Below the pieces are notes generated by a model that worked only from the letters and a program-made list of their open reading frames with translations, did no database searches and had not been told where the DNA came from. 64,000 nt of DNA from Aquatica leii (lineage: Eukaryota > Arthropoda > Insecta > Coleoptera > Lampyridae), in NCBI GenBank assembly GCA_035610365.1, contig CM069432.1, forward strand, positions 262,195,177-262,259,176, read 5' to 3'. The translations under genes were made by a program, and so were the position numbers. This document shows positions 9,337 to 20,489 of this stretch, piece by piece (positions within the stretch are counted from its first letter, which is position 1; each line of letters opens with the position of its first letter).

Positions 9337-11260
9337 TGTCACCGTCCCGGTGGTTTTTGGGGGCTGAGAATTTTTATCCATATTTTTAATTTATTATTAT
9401 GTTGTAATTACGGGTGTGTTTAGCATTTCCATCGTTCATTAAACTTCTTTGTATTTTCGAATTGCGTATTTCTTGGTAACATTTTAAAAGTTTCCATTGT
9501 GTTTACTTACATTCATTTAAAATTATTTATTATCTTGTAATTGAATATCTTTTGGCGACGGATGTCTGTGTACGTGCCTTAAACCCATTAAATTTTTGAA
9601 ACTTGAGATTTGGTTCATGGTAAAATTATTTTACTTAGAATTATTCTTTGTTCAGATGTCTCTTTGTATATTTTAAGTTTAGATTAGAGTAAGATTGATG
9701 TTTCTGAACGCGTTTATTACTCTGTTCCCATGGATTTGCTGAGCTATCATTCTTGTTATATTTCATAATCAGAAGCAAGTGCTAATTTAGCTGTTGCGTG
9801 GGAAGATTCGGATAAGAATTGTCACGTACCTAAATTATGTTAAGTTCTTTGTCTTAAAGTAAGATGTAATTAATGTAAGGTTTTGATTGGAGATTTTGTT
9901 TTTGAGAAGGGGCTATTTAAGCTTCATTCTTTCCAGAGGAAAGTTAAGTTCCTTTTGGCCCTCGAAAAAGGTCAATTAATATAATTTCGACTCCAATCAG
10001 AAATTTTGTATAATTAAAATCTGTAAAACAAAGAGTTGATTTAAGTTCGGTTCAAGAAGTCAAGTGTTTTATGCGGGTAATTAACACCGAGTTTTCGGCG
10101 ACGCATTATAAATACAGGTGATGAACATTACGTTACTTAAACATTCTAATTCAAGTGGCAAATTAGAACCGCACTTGTGTGTGTTTAATTAAATAAAGGT
10201 GAACTACGAAAATTGGTTAAAATCAAACGATTGAGGCGAGATAAGACCTTGAGGTGAAAAGTTTGGTAAACGAAGAATGTTAAAGTGTGGGTAGTTGAGC
10301 AGCCTGAACATCTAAAGAATCGAAGATCGTAATAATTAGTTCCGGGAAAGTTGCCGGTTGTTCTCCCAATTGAGAAAATAGTCGCTACTGCGGACTTTAT
10401 AAAGTTTTCCCGGCTAATGGTACTGTACCGACGCGTTTTACCGATGCTGAACGCGTGTAACGTCTTTGACGGAATTAAGTGAATCGATTCTGACAATAAA
10501 GTGTTGAGTTTTTGTTGTAAACTAAGGATTAGTAGCTGTCAAACGGCAGACATACCTGTAAGTACCTTTAACAACTTATCACCTCTTCAACTGAAGAACT
10601 CGCCTCCAATTCGATCGTTAGAGGAACATCACGGACACCAGTTATTTTCGACGCGTACTTCTATTTGATTTTGTTTTGGTTGATTTAAATTGTTGGTTAA
10701 AGTCAAGACGGGCGAATCGATCAGAATAGAGTCTTAGAATTCAATTATGTCTTGATTATCAAACTTTAGACCCCTCTGACTCGGTTCGCAGTTTTGATTT
10801 ATTATTTCGTTTGATGTTTTGTTGTATGCATGCTTTAGTTGTGAATTAAGTTAAGGTAGTTCTCGAGTAGCGGCATTTATCGTTTGCGGCGAGTCGTACG
10901 TATGACCAAGCGCTCTACGGCTGATTCCCTGTGCGAATTTTAAATGTTAAGATTGATTTGAATGATTTTATTAACCATTTTACTTGCTTTAAATTTTAAT
11001 ATACGAATTATTATCTCATATTTGACTTTCTCTGAATCGCCTGTTTTCATCTACGGAGTGTTCGAATTTCCGGTTTTGGCGAACATTTCACAGTGACTAA
11101 AAATTCGGTGGCGCCCTTAACAACTCTTCCTGATTTAAGTAAACTCGGCAAAAAGGTAAGTGAGAGACAAATAATTCGACCCGCCCCTTCTCGACTAAGT
11201 TAGCTGGCAAACCACCATCCCATTGTTACCTTCTCTAAACCATCGTTTTAGAGTGTAACA
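9337..11260 (+). repeat. 3' LTR of the Gypsy element
   Basis: 1924 bp. Against the 5' LTR I see two substitutions (near 9619 and 11250) and single or multiple base losses in four homopolymer runs, which account for the 7-bp length difference. The AATAAA at 10192-10197 would serve as poly(A) signal. Confidence 0.95.
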
Positions 11261-11264
11261 AACA

Positions 11265-11586
11265 ACGTAAGTCATAGCGTATTCCGCATCTTCTCATCAC
11301 CATCCAAAACAGAAGAGATCTCTCATCAACACACTTCTAAGAAAAGCAGAGAAAACTAGTGATGAAGAACACAAGCCGGAGGAAATCAAACACATAAAGG
11401 GCACTCATAAAAAATGGCTAGAACAAAAAATTAATCAGACCACAGAAGAAGAAAGAGAAGCAAGCTGAGATTGCTGCGGAGACACCGTCAGAAACATATG
11501 GGTACTTACTATATACTTAACATTCAAGAAGTCAGCAGACGTCTATGAACGCAACTGAACAGACCAGAACGGACACGGATCAGCAA
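11265..11586 (+). pseudogene. Distal part of the PLE-1 reading frame
   Basis: Continues the Penelope frame cut by the Gypsy element. VSHSV, then after a short deletion SSHHHPKQKRSL (near 11290-11330), match the segment after RT seen in the other PLE copies (SSHHHPAQKRSV). A lysine and glutamate rich stretch follows up to a stop near 11466. No GIY-YIG domain follows; the sequence passes into the terminal repeat. The copy is therefore a deletion derivative. Confidence 0.75.
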
Positions 11587-11730
11587 AGCGGAACCGAAAG
11601 ACGGTATATAACGAGGAACGCAAGACGGTTACATCAGTCTTTAGAAATCTTCTGAAGAAGCTGACAGCATGATCAGCGAAACGTTAAGTGAAAGTTTTGT
11701 TACGCGGCAACGCCCGAAAAACAGTGCTAT
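11587..11730. repeat. Right terminal inverted repeat of PLE-1
   Basis: Inverted partner of 371-512. It is followed by a 33-base tail (11731-11763) before the target duplication. The tail is present on this side only, which marks this as the end where reverse transcription started. Confidence 0.8.
11652..11682 (+). ncRNA. Hammerhead-ribozyme-like motif, right terminus of PLE-1
   Basis: CTGAAGA (11652-11658), one A, stem GCTGA (11660-11664) with TCAGC (11673-11677), then GAAAC (11678-11682). The order is the same as in the left copy, including the CTGAAGA deviation. One loop base differs between the two copies while both stem strands are kept. Confidence 0.5.
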
Positions 11731-11763
11731 ATTAGACAACGGCCATGAAAGCTTGCATTTTAC

Positions 11764-11777
11764 AACCAAATATATGT
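11764..11777. repeat. Target-site duplication of PLE-1, right copy
   Basis: Exact match to 357-370. Confidence 0.8.
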
Positions 11778-11949
11778 TTAGTATGGTCGCATAAAAAAAT
11801 GATTTCGTCTTTTTCTCGCTTTTCTAAAGAAGGTTACTTCATGGTTTTTGTTTTTGCCTTCTTTTTCTTTCAATGTTTTTTCACACAATTACTTTTTTTG
11901 AATTTTTGAAAGCTACAAGAGCAAAATCGTTTTCTTTCACCGCGGTCTT

Positions 11950-12560
11950 GTCAAACTTCAAAATCTTGTAGGCCTATTAAGTTCTTATTGCTCAATGAAG
12001 ATTCGGTTATTTTAAACTTTGGTTTTCTTAAGCTTCGATTTAATTCCAAAAACGGAAACGGTGACACTGTAGTCAAAGTTTCTTGAAAGAAGGTTGCTGT
12101 GTTGTTAACAACAACAGGGTTCGTTTTACAAAGACTGCAAATTGATTGTCCTTGAAGATGTGACTGTCCACGGTCTAGAGTTTTTTGCTGTTTCAATAAT
12201 TGCAGCCACATAGTGTACAGTTTGATCAACATTTTACCTCATCCAGCTTTTTTGAACCTAAATGGTAGTATGTTCTTAAAAGCAAAAAGGTCATATCCAG
12301 AGGTTGCATGCTGTAGGTCGTATGGCTTAGTAGCTGAAGCATTATGATGCTGTGATTCTTGTCGTACAGCAGTGTTTCTAAATTTTGGTTATGCGTCGAG
12401 TGTCGGTCTAAAAGAATGAGTACGGGGTTATCTGAACTTGGTTGGATGTACGGCTGAAAGTGGGACAGTCATTCTACAGAAAGTATAGGCGTATTTGACG
12501 CTCTTTTACCAATTTGGACGTGTCTCTGCCTTGTAAACATACTAATAACCAGTATCTTAT
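11950..12560 (-). pseudogene. pogo/Tigger-like DDE_1 transposase fragment
   Basis: Reading the minus strand across frame breaks gives the layout of the DDE_1 catalytic region: a block resembling VLLILDRHSTH (near 12400), a spacer, and a block resembling the conserved PLDM.F segment (near 12290), followed by a basic tail. This family cuts and pastes DNA transposons of the pogo group. The frame is broken several times, and terminal repeats were not identified. Similar remnants lie at 43050, 51886 and 58740, but this copy is the most diverged, so the call is tentative. Confidence 0.45.
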
Positions 12561-15429
12561 CCTCCACCAAAGACACTGCCGCTGCAATTGTCAAATCTTG
12601 TATGGTACAATTTTAGGATGTTGTACAAGTTAGGCAACCTTCTCTATTTGTTATACTCTATAACTAGTGCTATTAGTAATTACTTTGTTTTGTACTACGT
12701 AGATTCTATTTTGCTTTTCATCTGTTTAAACAAACAACTTTTTGCTTTGAAAAATCTTTTCTCATATAAATTGTTTACGTTTTTGTTTTTTAGCTAATAT
12801 TTTTTGTTAAATAATCGTTTTCGTTAATAAAAAGTTATAAAAGTTTATAAAAAAATATGAAGAGCAAAGTTTTTCAGACGATTTAAAAAATTATTGACGT
12901 TGTAACATAAATTTTTTATTGTTGAGGGAAAAACTATGGGAAAATTTAGTCATTACAGTTAGATGAGAAGAAGTGTATGAGATTTTACTATGTTTAACAG
13001 TATTTTAACTGATCTTTAGTTTTTTTTATTTATTAATAATCTAACATAGAAACAAATTTAATGAATATAGTAAGTACACTCAAGACAAGAAAAAACGGGA
13101 CAAACATATAGCTGTGTAAACGGGATGTAACCTCATCTATTACAACACCGGTCTCAAACTATTGGATTTTATTCTGTATTATTTGAAACTATGAAAAATT
13201 ATTTTCTTAATTGTATGTTTAAGTTTGCAATACAATTGTGTGAGCAATTTTGTCGGCTACAATTTTAACCAAGGTTTCAAGTTTATTATAAATCTGCAAG
13301 TTAATGAAGATACTCGTATAACTCATTTAAGTTGGACAATACAGTACTTGTTTCTATATATAATATTCTGTTTTGTGTATAATCAAAACTAAAATGATGT
13401 TAGATCAGCGAGGGCACCAAAGGAATATTTACTATAGAAGTTTTAACAAAAACGAAAAAGTATTAACTGTCATAAATACTTAAAAATATACATCTGGCAG
13501 CAATTTGTACTTGAAGAGTTTCTTTTATTATACCAGGAAATTTTCTATGCGATGTTAATAATAAAGTACGAATGGATTTGTATAAAATGTTCTTGTTTTC
13601 TACCTCGAGTTGGCTTAAAAATCCGACGATGTGGTTTTCCTTTGTTGTAGTTCATCATTGATTTCTTATTTTAGATTTTGCATGAGAAAATAAGCTTTAC
13701 ATGCATCTTGCTCGTGAATACCAACGAATGCATTTGTAAAAATGATTTTATATGCATTTAATGCCATCAAATTCAAAAGGAATACGAATAAGCCATTATT
13801 TCTTTTATGCTCGACATGAGCGCCAGCCAAAAGTTTACATTTCCATTTCATACATTTCGAAACAATACGTTCATCCAAAGGAGCTTTTTGTTAGTTTTGT
13901 TATTGTATTCGGCATTGAAAGAAAAAGTCTGCTAGTTTCTTATTAATTATTACTATAAACTAGTAGCAATTAATGACGACATAAACATGGCTTAAGAAAA
14001 AGGATTTTGGTTTATTTTGAGAGTTATTGTTTTGCGGTAGTAGGAATTTCCCGTGTTTGTCTTCACATCCGCCTTGTTATTTACTATGGTAAAGATACTC
14101 GCTTCTGCACATTAAGTTAAAATCGATGCCGAAACTAACTACATAAATATCTACAAGTAAAGTATACCTAGTTATGAATTAAACCACCTGTAAAGGTATT
14201 AGATGTGCTACTTGTTAGACGAGAATCGTTAATTAAATTATTATGTCGTCTTTTTGGGACAAATTCTTCGTTGCTCGCAAAATTGAAAGGCGTTATCAAT
14301 ATTTCTTATTAAAAGTTATTTTTGCAATAATAATATAATACAAAAATTCAATTTGGTATGTTTTCGAAAGCTTTTTTTACTTATTAAATTAAACAAAATT
14401 TTGTAATTTGATATTTCGTTATAATTTGAAATGTCGAAGATTCAAAATAGCAAATGGTTTTTTTTTCTTAATACATAATCAGAGTTTTTAATTGGTTGCC
14501 TGTAGTTTAGCTCTCGGGAAATCCGTTGAGTACAAAGTTGGCGTTATTCAAGTCCAAGACGCTATTTCTACCGGGAAATTGAGTTGTGCTTCCAAAAACT
14601 GAATTGCACTAAACACGACTTGACTGTATACACGTAAATAGGTTAACTTGAATATGGATGTAAACAGAAAGCTCCACTTATTTTTAGTGAAACATTTAGT
14701 ACCTTAGCGTACTTTCCGGATAATAAACTTAGGGATAAAACTTTTCACAGCATAGCGACGACCGGGAAAATTATTAATTCACTGATTGCCCTCAATATCA
14801 ACGCTTGCCTTTTATAAACACTAGGGCAACAGAACTTCAACACCCAAAAATAATAAGCCAAACTGAGATGCAAAAGAAAGTATGACGTAACTAAAACCGA
14901 TGGAACGCGTAGGCTCAAAAACGTTCACATAGCGAATCAGCAAAAACAACGAAGATTTGAATTAAATAAACTATTCTCAAAAGTCATGTTAGTAATATTT
15001 TGCTATAGTGGGCCCTGTTGATAACAAGCACGTCACTATGGCTAGCTGCGATGTCGGTGAGTGGTCGTAGTTGAGAAAACTATAATAAAAGAAAGAAAAA
15101 AACGCCACTCCTTGTATTGGAAATATCCTTGGCTCGGAGACACCAAGCTTACGTCTAAACATTAGCAAAAAATAAAATGTGTGATGTAAAATTGACTTAC
15201 AGTGTTAACCACTTTTATAGCTATTTACAATTACGTCTGAACCCACTAACGAAGAGATTACGATAGAGCAAAAAAAGACAATAAAAGAGGAAACGTCACA
15301 TTTTTTTTGCTTTTTTAATTTGATTTATATTTACAATCTGCTCTACTGGGCAATAAGTAAATTAGGTGAATTTACAAGTAGAGTTACATGTGACATGTTG
15401 CTCCCTCAAAAGGTACTTATTAACTATGT
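12561..15429. other. Unassigned intronic AT-rich DNA
   Basis: No protein family, RNA gene or clear repeat was recognised. Near 15017-15120 a stretch beginning TGTTGATAAC with an AATAAAAG...CGCC box faintly resembles the LTR family of 36909 and 60446. The open frames here are short and low in complexity. Confidence 0.4.
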
Positions 15430-16930
15430 ATACAGGTAGTATTGATGCAGAAGTCTCGCTAATGTCGGTCCAGAAGATTCAGAGGGTTGAGCTTCCGGTT
15501 CCTTCCTGTTCATTGCTGTTATCCAACAGGTTCACAGCAAGATAGTTTATATGAGTTTCTAATCGTGTGATATAGTTGCAGCCCATAAATCCAAATATGC
15601 TTAAGGATGCTTTTGTAGAGGAGTACCTTGTTATGTAATGTTAGCTTGGAGTTCCACCCTAATAGCCAGTGTAGTTTGGTGAACTTTACGCCTAGTTGTT
15701 TTCGTTTGCTGAATATGTGTTTTTTCCAGTTTAGCCTGCGATCAAGGTGCATATCAAAGTGTCTGACTTCTTCTGCTTGCGAAAGTGGTGTGTTGCTAAG
15801 GGTTTCTTGTATGGATTTGGTTCCATTTGCTTTTATACGCTTTCATAAGTCGGAGCCAGTCTTGTACTTGAACGAGGGAGGTTTGTACGTTTTTTGTAAG
15901 TTGCAAGAATTGCAGTATGATCTGCAAATGTAGCCGTGGTTGTGTGGTCGGTGGTCGGCCGTGTACAGTAGGTAGAACATAGGTCCTAAAACACTTCTTT
16001 GTGGTTCGCCGGAGTTAATAGGGCGTAGTTTCGTTAGGTCATCTCGAAACTTCACCTGGAAGTGTCTGTTGTTTAAATAGGATTTTACCAGTTGAAAGTA
16101 AGAGTGTGGCAAGTTTTTCTTTATCTTAAGCAGTAGTCTTGCTATGTCAAGGAAAGCAGTCGAACAATATTTTTTTATCCTGTGGACTTGTTTGATAGTG
16201 GCATGTTCTTCTCTAAAGCCGAATTGATAGTCTGGTATGAATTTGTTATTTACGAGGATTGGTTTAATTCTTCTAAGTAAAAGTATTTCAAAGGCTTTAG
16301 ATAATATTGGTAACAAGCTGATCGGACGATAATGATGACCATTCGTCAGGCGACTTACCTGGGTTAGATATGAATATTATTTGGGCCACCTTCCATTGGT
16401 TCGAGAAATGGTTCAGTTTTAAGATAGCATTAAATATGGCCGTTATTAACTTATACCATTTCTCTGACAATTGTTTCAAGACTTCACCTGGGATCATGTC
16501 ATAGCCTGGTGCTTCTAGTATTGTGATTTTTTGTATTGGTAGGTTTAGTTGATTAGGTGTCTCCAGGTATAGTTGTATTTCAGCTTCCTCTTCTTGAGCT
16601 AGTTCAGAGGGAATTATTTGAAAGGCAGCTGTTAGATGTGCCGCAAATGTATTAACCTTTTCTGTGCGCTACTGGCCCAATTTCCATCAGGTTTTCGAAT
16701 CGGTGGGATTGTTTGCTGCGGTTGTTTTAACGTTGAGGCTTTCCATAATGAGTGATCTGTTACTTCGGTAGCGGAAAGGGTTGAGAGGCAATATTGTATA
16801 GCTTTGTTTTTTTGATCTTGAAGCATTATTTTCAAATTTTGTGTAGCGTTATTGAGCCTATTTTTATCATACGGTGATCTAGTTGTTACTAGAAAATCAA
16901 GTTCCTCGAGTTGGACAGCCAATATTTGTT
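15430..16930 (-). pseudogene. Jockey-clade LINE reverse transcriptase, 3' part (broken)
   Basis: The minus strand encodes pieces of a Jockey-type ORF2 in order: the linker before RT (about 16920-16640, with TTRSPYDKNRLNNATQNLK), RT blocks (16500-16300, then LLPILSKAFEILLLRRIKPI from 16316), FREEHATIKQVHRI, a LGPMFYLLYTAD block, and the thumb-like MHLDRRLNWKKHIFSKRKQLG (15750-15680). The catalytic FADD box reads FADH (15917-15928), so the second aspartate is lost. Several frameshifts and stops are present. The endonuclease and ORF1 part of a similar element lie at 20490-21560 in the same orientation. Confidence 0.85.
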
Positions 16931-17189
16931 ACGCTGGTCTTCTTGTAACAAAACAAAGCAACGGCTAGCACAGCTTCCCCGGAGGGGGATCGCAGGCTTT
17001 GTGATACTAAACTATAACTTAAATCTAAAAAAAGGCGCCAAGACGATGAAAAATTAAATACCGTCTAACTCTATCCGTAGCTGGAAAAGAACAAATCACA
17101 CCACAGAAGTAATAACACAGAATATATATTTATTTTGTCACAGAGGATGAAGAAGGTGCATAAATCAAAATTTTCCCAAACATTGATAC

Positions 17190-17193
17190 GTGG
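17190..17193. repeat. Target-site duplication GTGG, left
   Basis: GTGG precedes the LTR start at 17194 and recurs at 19298-19301 directly after the LTR end. The two copies bracket a deleted Gypsy element. Confidence 0.65.
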
Positions 17194-18357
17194 TGTTACC
17201 AGCTTATAGGTCTTACGAACCTTGCACGGCCAACTCACACAGTCGGAGGTAGGGGAGGTTCAAGTAAATAATAATTAAGGGCGCCATATATTTTATAATT
17301 AACACTTCTGCCTCGATCAAGACAGACGGTCCAAGCTTGTAACGAATTTTGAGGTTCGTAATCCTGGTTACTCTGATGTTCGGGTAACCACAATAAAAGA
17401 GAAAGGTATGTTACCATGAAAGAAAGATTAAACAGGTATAAAAACTTTAATTTAATAACGTAGATTATTAACAAGAGTATATCTAATTCTCAATCCATAA
17501 ATGCGAGAACTATCGGCAACACACAATACATAAGTTGAAACGAAGTGAATAGCGAAGAAAATTTCGTAATAAATATCGTTTGTACACAGCATGCGATACA
17601 CATAAAATAATTAATGAAACTAGCTTAATGGTATTGCAACAATGATCGTAATTACAAAAATTAACATAAACAAAAGTTCCGTGAGTGACTTTTCTGACAG
17701 CGACAAAATAATTAAATAAACTTACCCACAATCCAGTACCTACTTGATCGAAGAAAACGTTTTCCCCGGTGAGTGAGCCTGGAATAATATGAATGTAAGT
17801 CGTGTCAATATAATGACTCACGAAAGTCGAAGTCTACAAAATTATTAATATAAGAAATTAAGTATAAGAACCCGATATATATCGAATGCTGTTTCTTCTA
17901 ATTATTAAAAGGTGAGTATCGCAATCGACTGATGTCGAAGAAGTAACATTCCTTTTTGGTGTGGATAATTAATAGGCCTTCAATTATTTATCGAAGTTCA
18001 TTCCTCCTTGTACTTAATTAGTTAAATCGGAACATGTGGCCAAAACGTGGCGGAACGGCTATCAAATTAAGAAAGAAATTACAAAAGAATCCTAACAAAC
18101 CGGATGCAAATATCTTACCCTGTGCCGAATAAATTACGTTAAATATGTAATTAACTTATAATTTCCTGTCCATCACAGTGGATGTACTTAAAATCTTTGG
18201 ATCTTACACGACACAGACCATCTTAAGTAGTTGACAGCTTGAAAATGAATTCCGCAACATGTCAGTAACCAGGAAGATCGGCAGAGGGCGTCAAAACCGG
18301 AATCTAATTTTAATTCGATATACAAGGTATTCCGTTATGAAAATTTTGCACGTAACA
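17194..18357 (+). repeat. Left LTR of the deleted Gypsy element
   Basis: The 3' 635 bases (17723-18357) align with 18643-19297. The LTR starts TGTTACC after GTGG and ends CGTAACA. The start is inferred from the TG rule and the target duplication. Confidence 0.6.
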
Positions 18358-18642
18358 AGACGTTGATAAAGTAGAAGCTATTTTAAAGGTACCACCTTCA
18401 AAAAGTATTACTGAGATACGTCGATTTTTAGGGATGTGTAGTTGGTATAGAAGATTTATTGCAAATTTTTCTAGTCTTATTGCTCCTATCTCAAAGTTAG
18501 TCAGAAAAAATGTATCTTTTAGTTGGTCTTCTGATTGTGAATCTGCTTTTCATTAAATAAAGCAACTACTAATTTCCGCATCCATTCTTGCTTGTCCAGA
18601 TTTTAATAGACCGTTTATATTACAGACCGATGCATCTGCTTA
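18358..18642 (+). pseudogene. Gypsy pol fragment (RT thumb to RNase H start)
   Basis: Translates with one stop to VDKVEAI, then EIRRFLGMCSWYRRFIANFS, and after the stop LACPDFNRPF and LQTDASAY. These are the conserved blocks between RT and the first aspartate of RNase H in Gypsy Pol. It ends abruptly where the truncated right LTR begins, which marks the deletion junction. Confidence 0.85.
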
Positions 18643-19297
18643 TACCCACAATCCAGTACCTACTTGTTCGAAGAAAACGTTTTCTTCGGTGAGTGAGCCT
18701 GGAATAAATTTGAATAGCAAATCGTGTCAATCCAATGACTCACGAAAGCAAGATCTACAAAATTGTTAATTACTGCTAAAAGAAAGTACACATAACATAA
18801 CCCGTTTATCGAATGCTGTTGTACACATTCAATGAAAGTTGGTTTCGCAGGTGTTTGGCGCATGAGTAGGATCTCGAAGAAAAGTTCTTGTCTTTGTTTT
18901 TAGTTTTAAACGTAGGCCTTTTAGAGTTATACTCGTCCCATGAAGGTATTTATCGATATTAATCCCTCATTATTCTTTATTGAATAGAAACATGTGGCCA
19001 AAGCGTGGCGGAACGGATATCAAATTAAGAAAAGAAATTACAAAAGAATCCTAACAAAACGGATGTAAATATCTTACTTTAACTACGTAATGAATTTATA
19101 ATTTCATTTCTATTACAGATGATGTTCTTAGGAACTTCCAGTTTTTAAACGAAACAGGCCATTTTATGTAGTTGTCAGCTTAATGTCTTGGCCGCAAATG
19201 ACAGTAACAAATAAGATCGGCAGAGGGCGTCAAAACCGGAATCTAATTTGTAATTCAATATACAAGGTATTACGTTATGAAAATTTTGCACGTAACA
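18643..19297 (+). repeat. Truncated right LTR of the deleted Gypsy element
   Basis: Matches the last 635 bases of the left LTR, starting at ACCCACAATCCAG. It lacks the LTR start and ends CGTAACA before GTGG. Confidence 0.75.
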
Positions 19298-19497
19298 GTG
19301 GGTAGAATCGATTATAAGTTGCGCCGGATACTGGGCAACACACCGTCCCTGTCGGTCTAAACTTTTACATAAGCAGAAAGTATGCGTTTAAATTCGCAAA
19401 TTTAAAATCGCAAACAACCAAAACAATTTAAACCTTTGAGACTCAACGCGCACTGCATATGAGTTTGTGAAGCACAAAATGATCGTATTATTAATTG

Positions 19498-20215
19498 TGT
19501 TAACCTAACATGCACGTACGGTCATAATCGACATGACCACCGAAGTACAAATCGTAAAAATTGAAATAGTAATACTCACAGTTAGGTTTTATCCAGTAGG
19601 GGATTAGCTAATTCCGTACTTGAGTTACCTAAAAAGTAATATTAAATCCAACACAAACGAGCATATAGCGTTAACACAAGTTAAGTTCCTCTTTAGCATC
19701 TAATGATTTCAGAACGCAAATGCGCAGAGTTTCCCTTCGACTTAACATAATCAGTTTTCGTAGTAGTTCATCTCCAAAAGAGGTATAATCCTGAAGCTAA
19801 TTCTTGATGGTGTTTAATAAATAAAGTTTTCAATAACGTGACGTCGTGGAAGTTTGCAAACTATGCCACCTGTTCATTATCTTCAGTGATAACGGTAAAC
19901 ATGTGGTGGGTACCAAAATCCGCTACAGACAATTAGCACAGAATCAAATTAAACCCCCAATAAAGAAAAATTTACAAAACTTACCCCGATTTAGCCTTTA
20001 CAAATTTAACCGCATATTCACGTGAAACGATCTAAAGGTGAAGATTGTGCTGGGCGTAAAAATACAGAGTTCGTTGATAGTCTTACAGGAAGTGAAATTA
20101 AACGTGCTGTCTATAATTTAACATTTTGACGAAAGAGTAGGGAGTTCTAAGGACAAATTTCATACTTGAAGAGAAATTTTTATACTCGAGAATTGAACTA
20201 ACTTTTAACATAGCA
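19498..20215 (+). repeat. Diverged LTR-like repeat
   Basis: Its 3' part is related to 57890-58301. Both have CTGTTCATTATCT, CTACAGACAATTA and a TTTTATACT(A/C)GAGAATT block near an end in TTTTAACATA. The left border (TGTTAACC) is a guess. Probably an old solo LTR. Confidence 0.4.
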
Positions 20216-20489
20216 TAATGTTGAGCCAAGTTCGGCGAAGCCGACTTTTTTCAGCTATTTCTTATTTTAGTAACGTAATCAGGGTACTATCATCGTTCGC
20301 TTTCGATAACGGGGTTGCATGCCATGCATTCTCTGGACAAGTCGTAGTTAGTTTTCTTGTTGCGGAGACTAATTGGTCTAGGCCTGTTAAATATTTGTGT
20401 ATTTACCGTTATTATGATTGAGGAATTATCTGATGACATATCAAGACATGACTCAATTTGTAAATAGTTTTGTGCTGTGTAACACAAAA

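Larger units (their letters stand above)
2120..11260 (+). mobile_element. Full-length Gypsy-type LTR retrotransposon
   Basis: A complete 9.1-kb element: LTR (2120-4050), primer binding site (from 4054), gag (4447-5805), pol (to 9005), polypurine tract (9329-9336), LTR (9337-11260), 4-bp target duplication AACA. The order protease, RT, RNase H, integrase in pol defines the Gypsy (Metaviridae) group. No third open frame that looks like an envelope gene lies between pol and the 3' LTR. The two LTRs differ by two substitutions that I could find plus homopolymer-length changes, so the insertion is recent compared with the decayed PLE around it. All coding frames are open, so the copy could be active. 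Confidence 0.95.
371..11763 (+). mobile_element. Penelope-like element PLE-1, split by a Gypsy insertion
   Basis: This is a Penelope-like retroelement on the plus strand, about 2.25 kb without the Gypsy element at 2120-11260 that sits inside it. Both ends carry one about 143-bp repeat in inverted orientation (371-512 and 11587-11730). The right end has a further 33-bp tail, and a 14-bp target duplication flanks the whole. The coding part gives RT blocks ending with YVDD near 1954-1965. After the Gypsy insertion the PLE frame resumes at the target duplication (HSV.R, then SSHHHP motifs near 11290). The GIY-YIG endonuclease seen in the other PLE copies of this window is missing, so the copy is internally deleted and full of stops and frameshifts. 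Confidence 0.85.
17194..19297 (+). mobile_element. Internally deleted Gypsy-like LTR element
   Basis: A left LTR (17194-18357, TGTTACC...CGTAACA), 285 bases of pol, and a 5'-truncated right LTR (18643-19297) ending in the same CGTAACA. Both outer borders carry GTGG. The primer site, gag and nearly all of pol are missing. The remaining LTR parts differ at many positions, so this copy is old, unlike the one at 2120. Confidence 0.7.

Noticed and set aside
9057..9389. Possible envelope gene after pol
   Set aside because: Only 110 codons, runs into the LTR, and lacks the cleavage and membrane anchor layout of an envelope protein.
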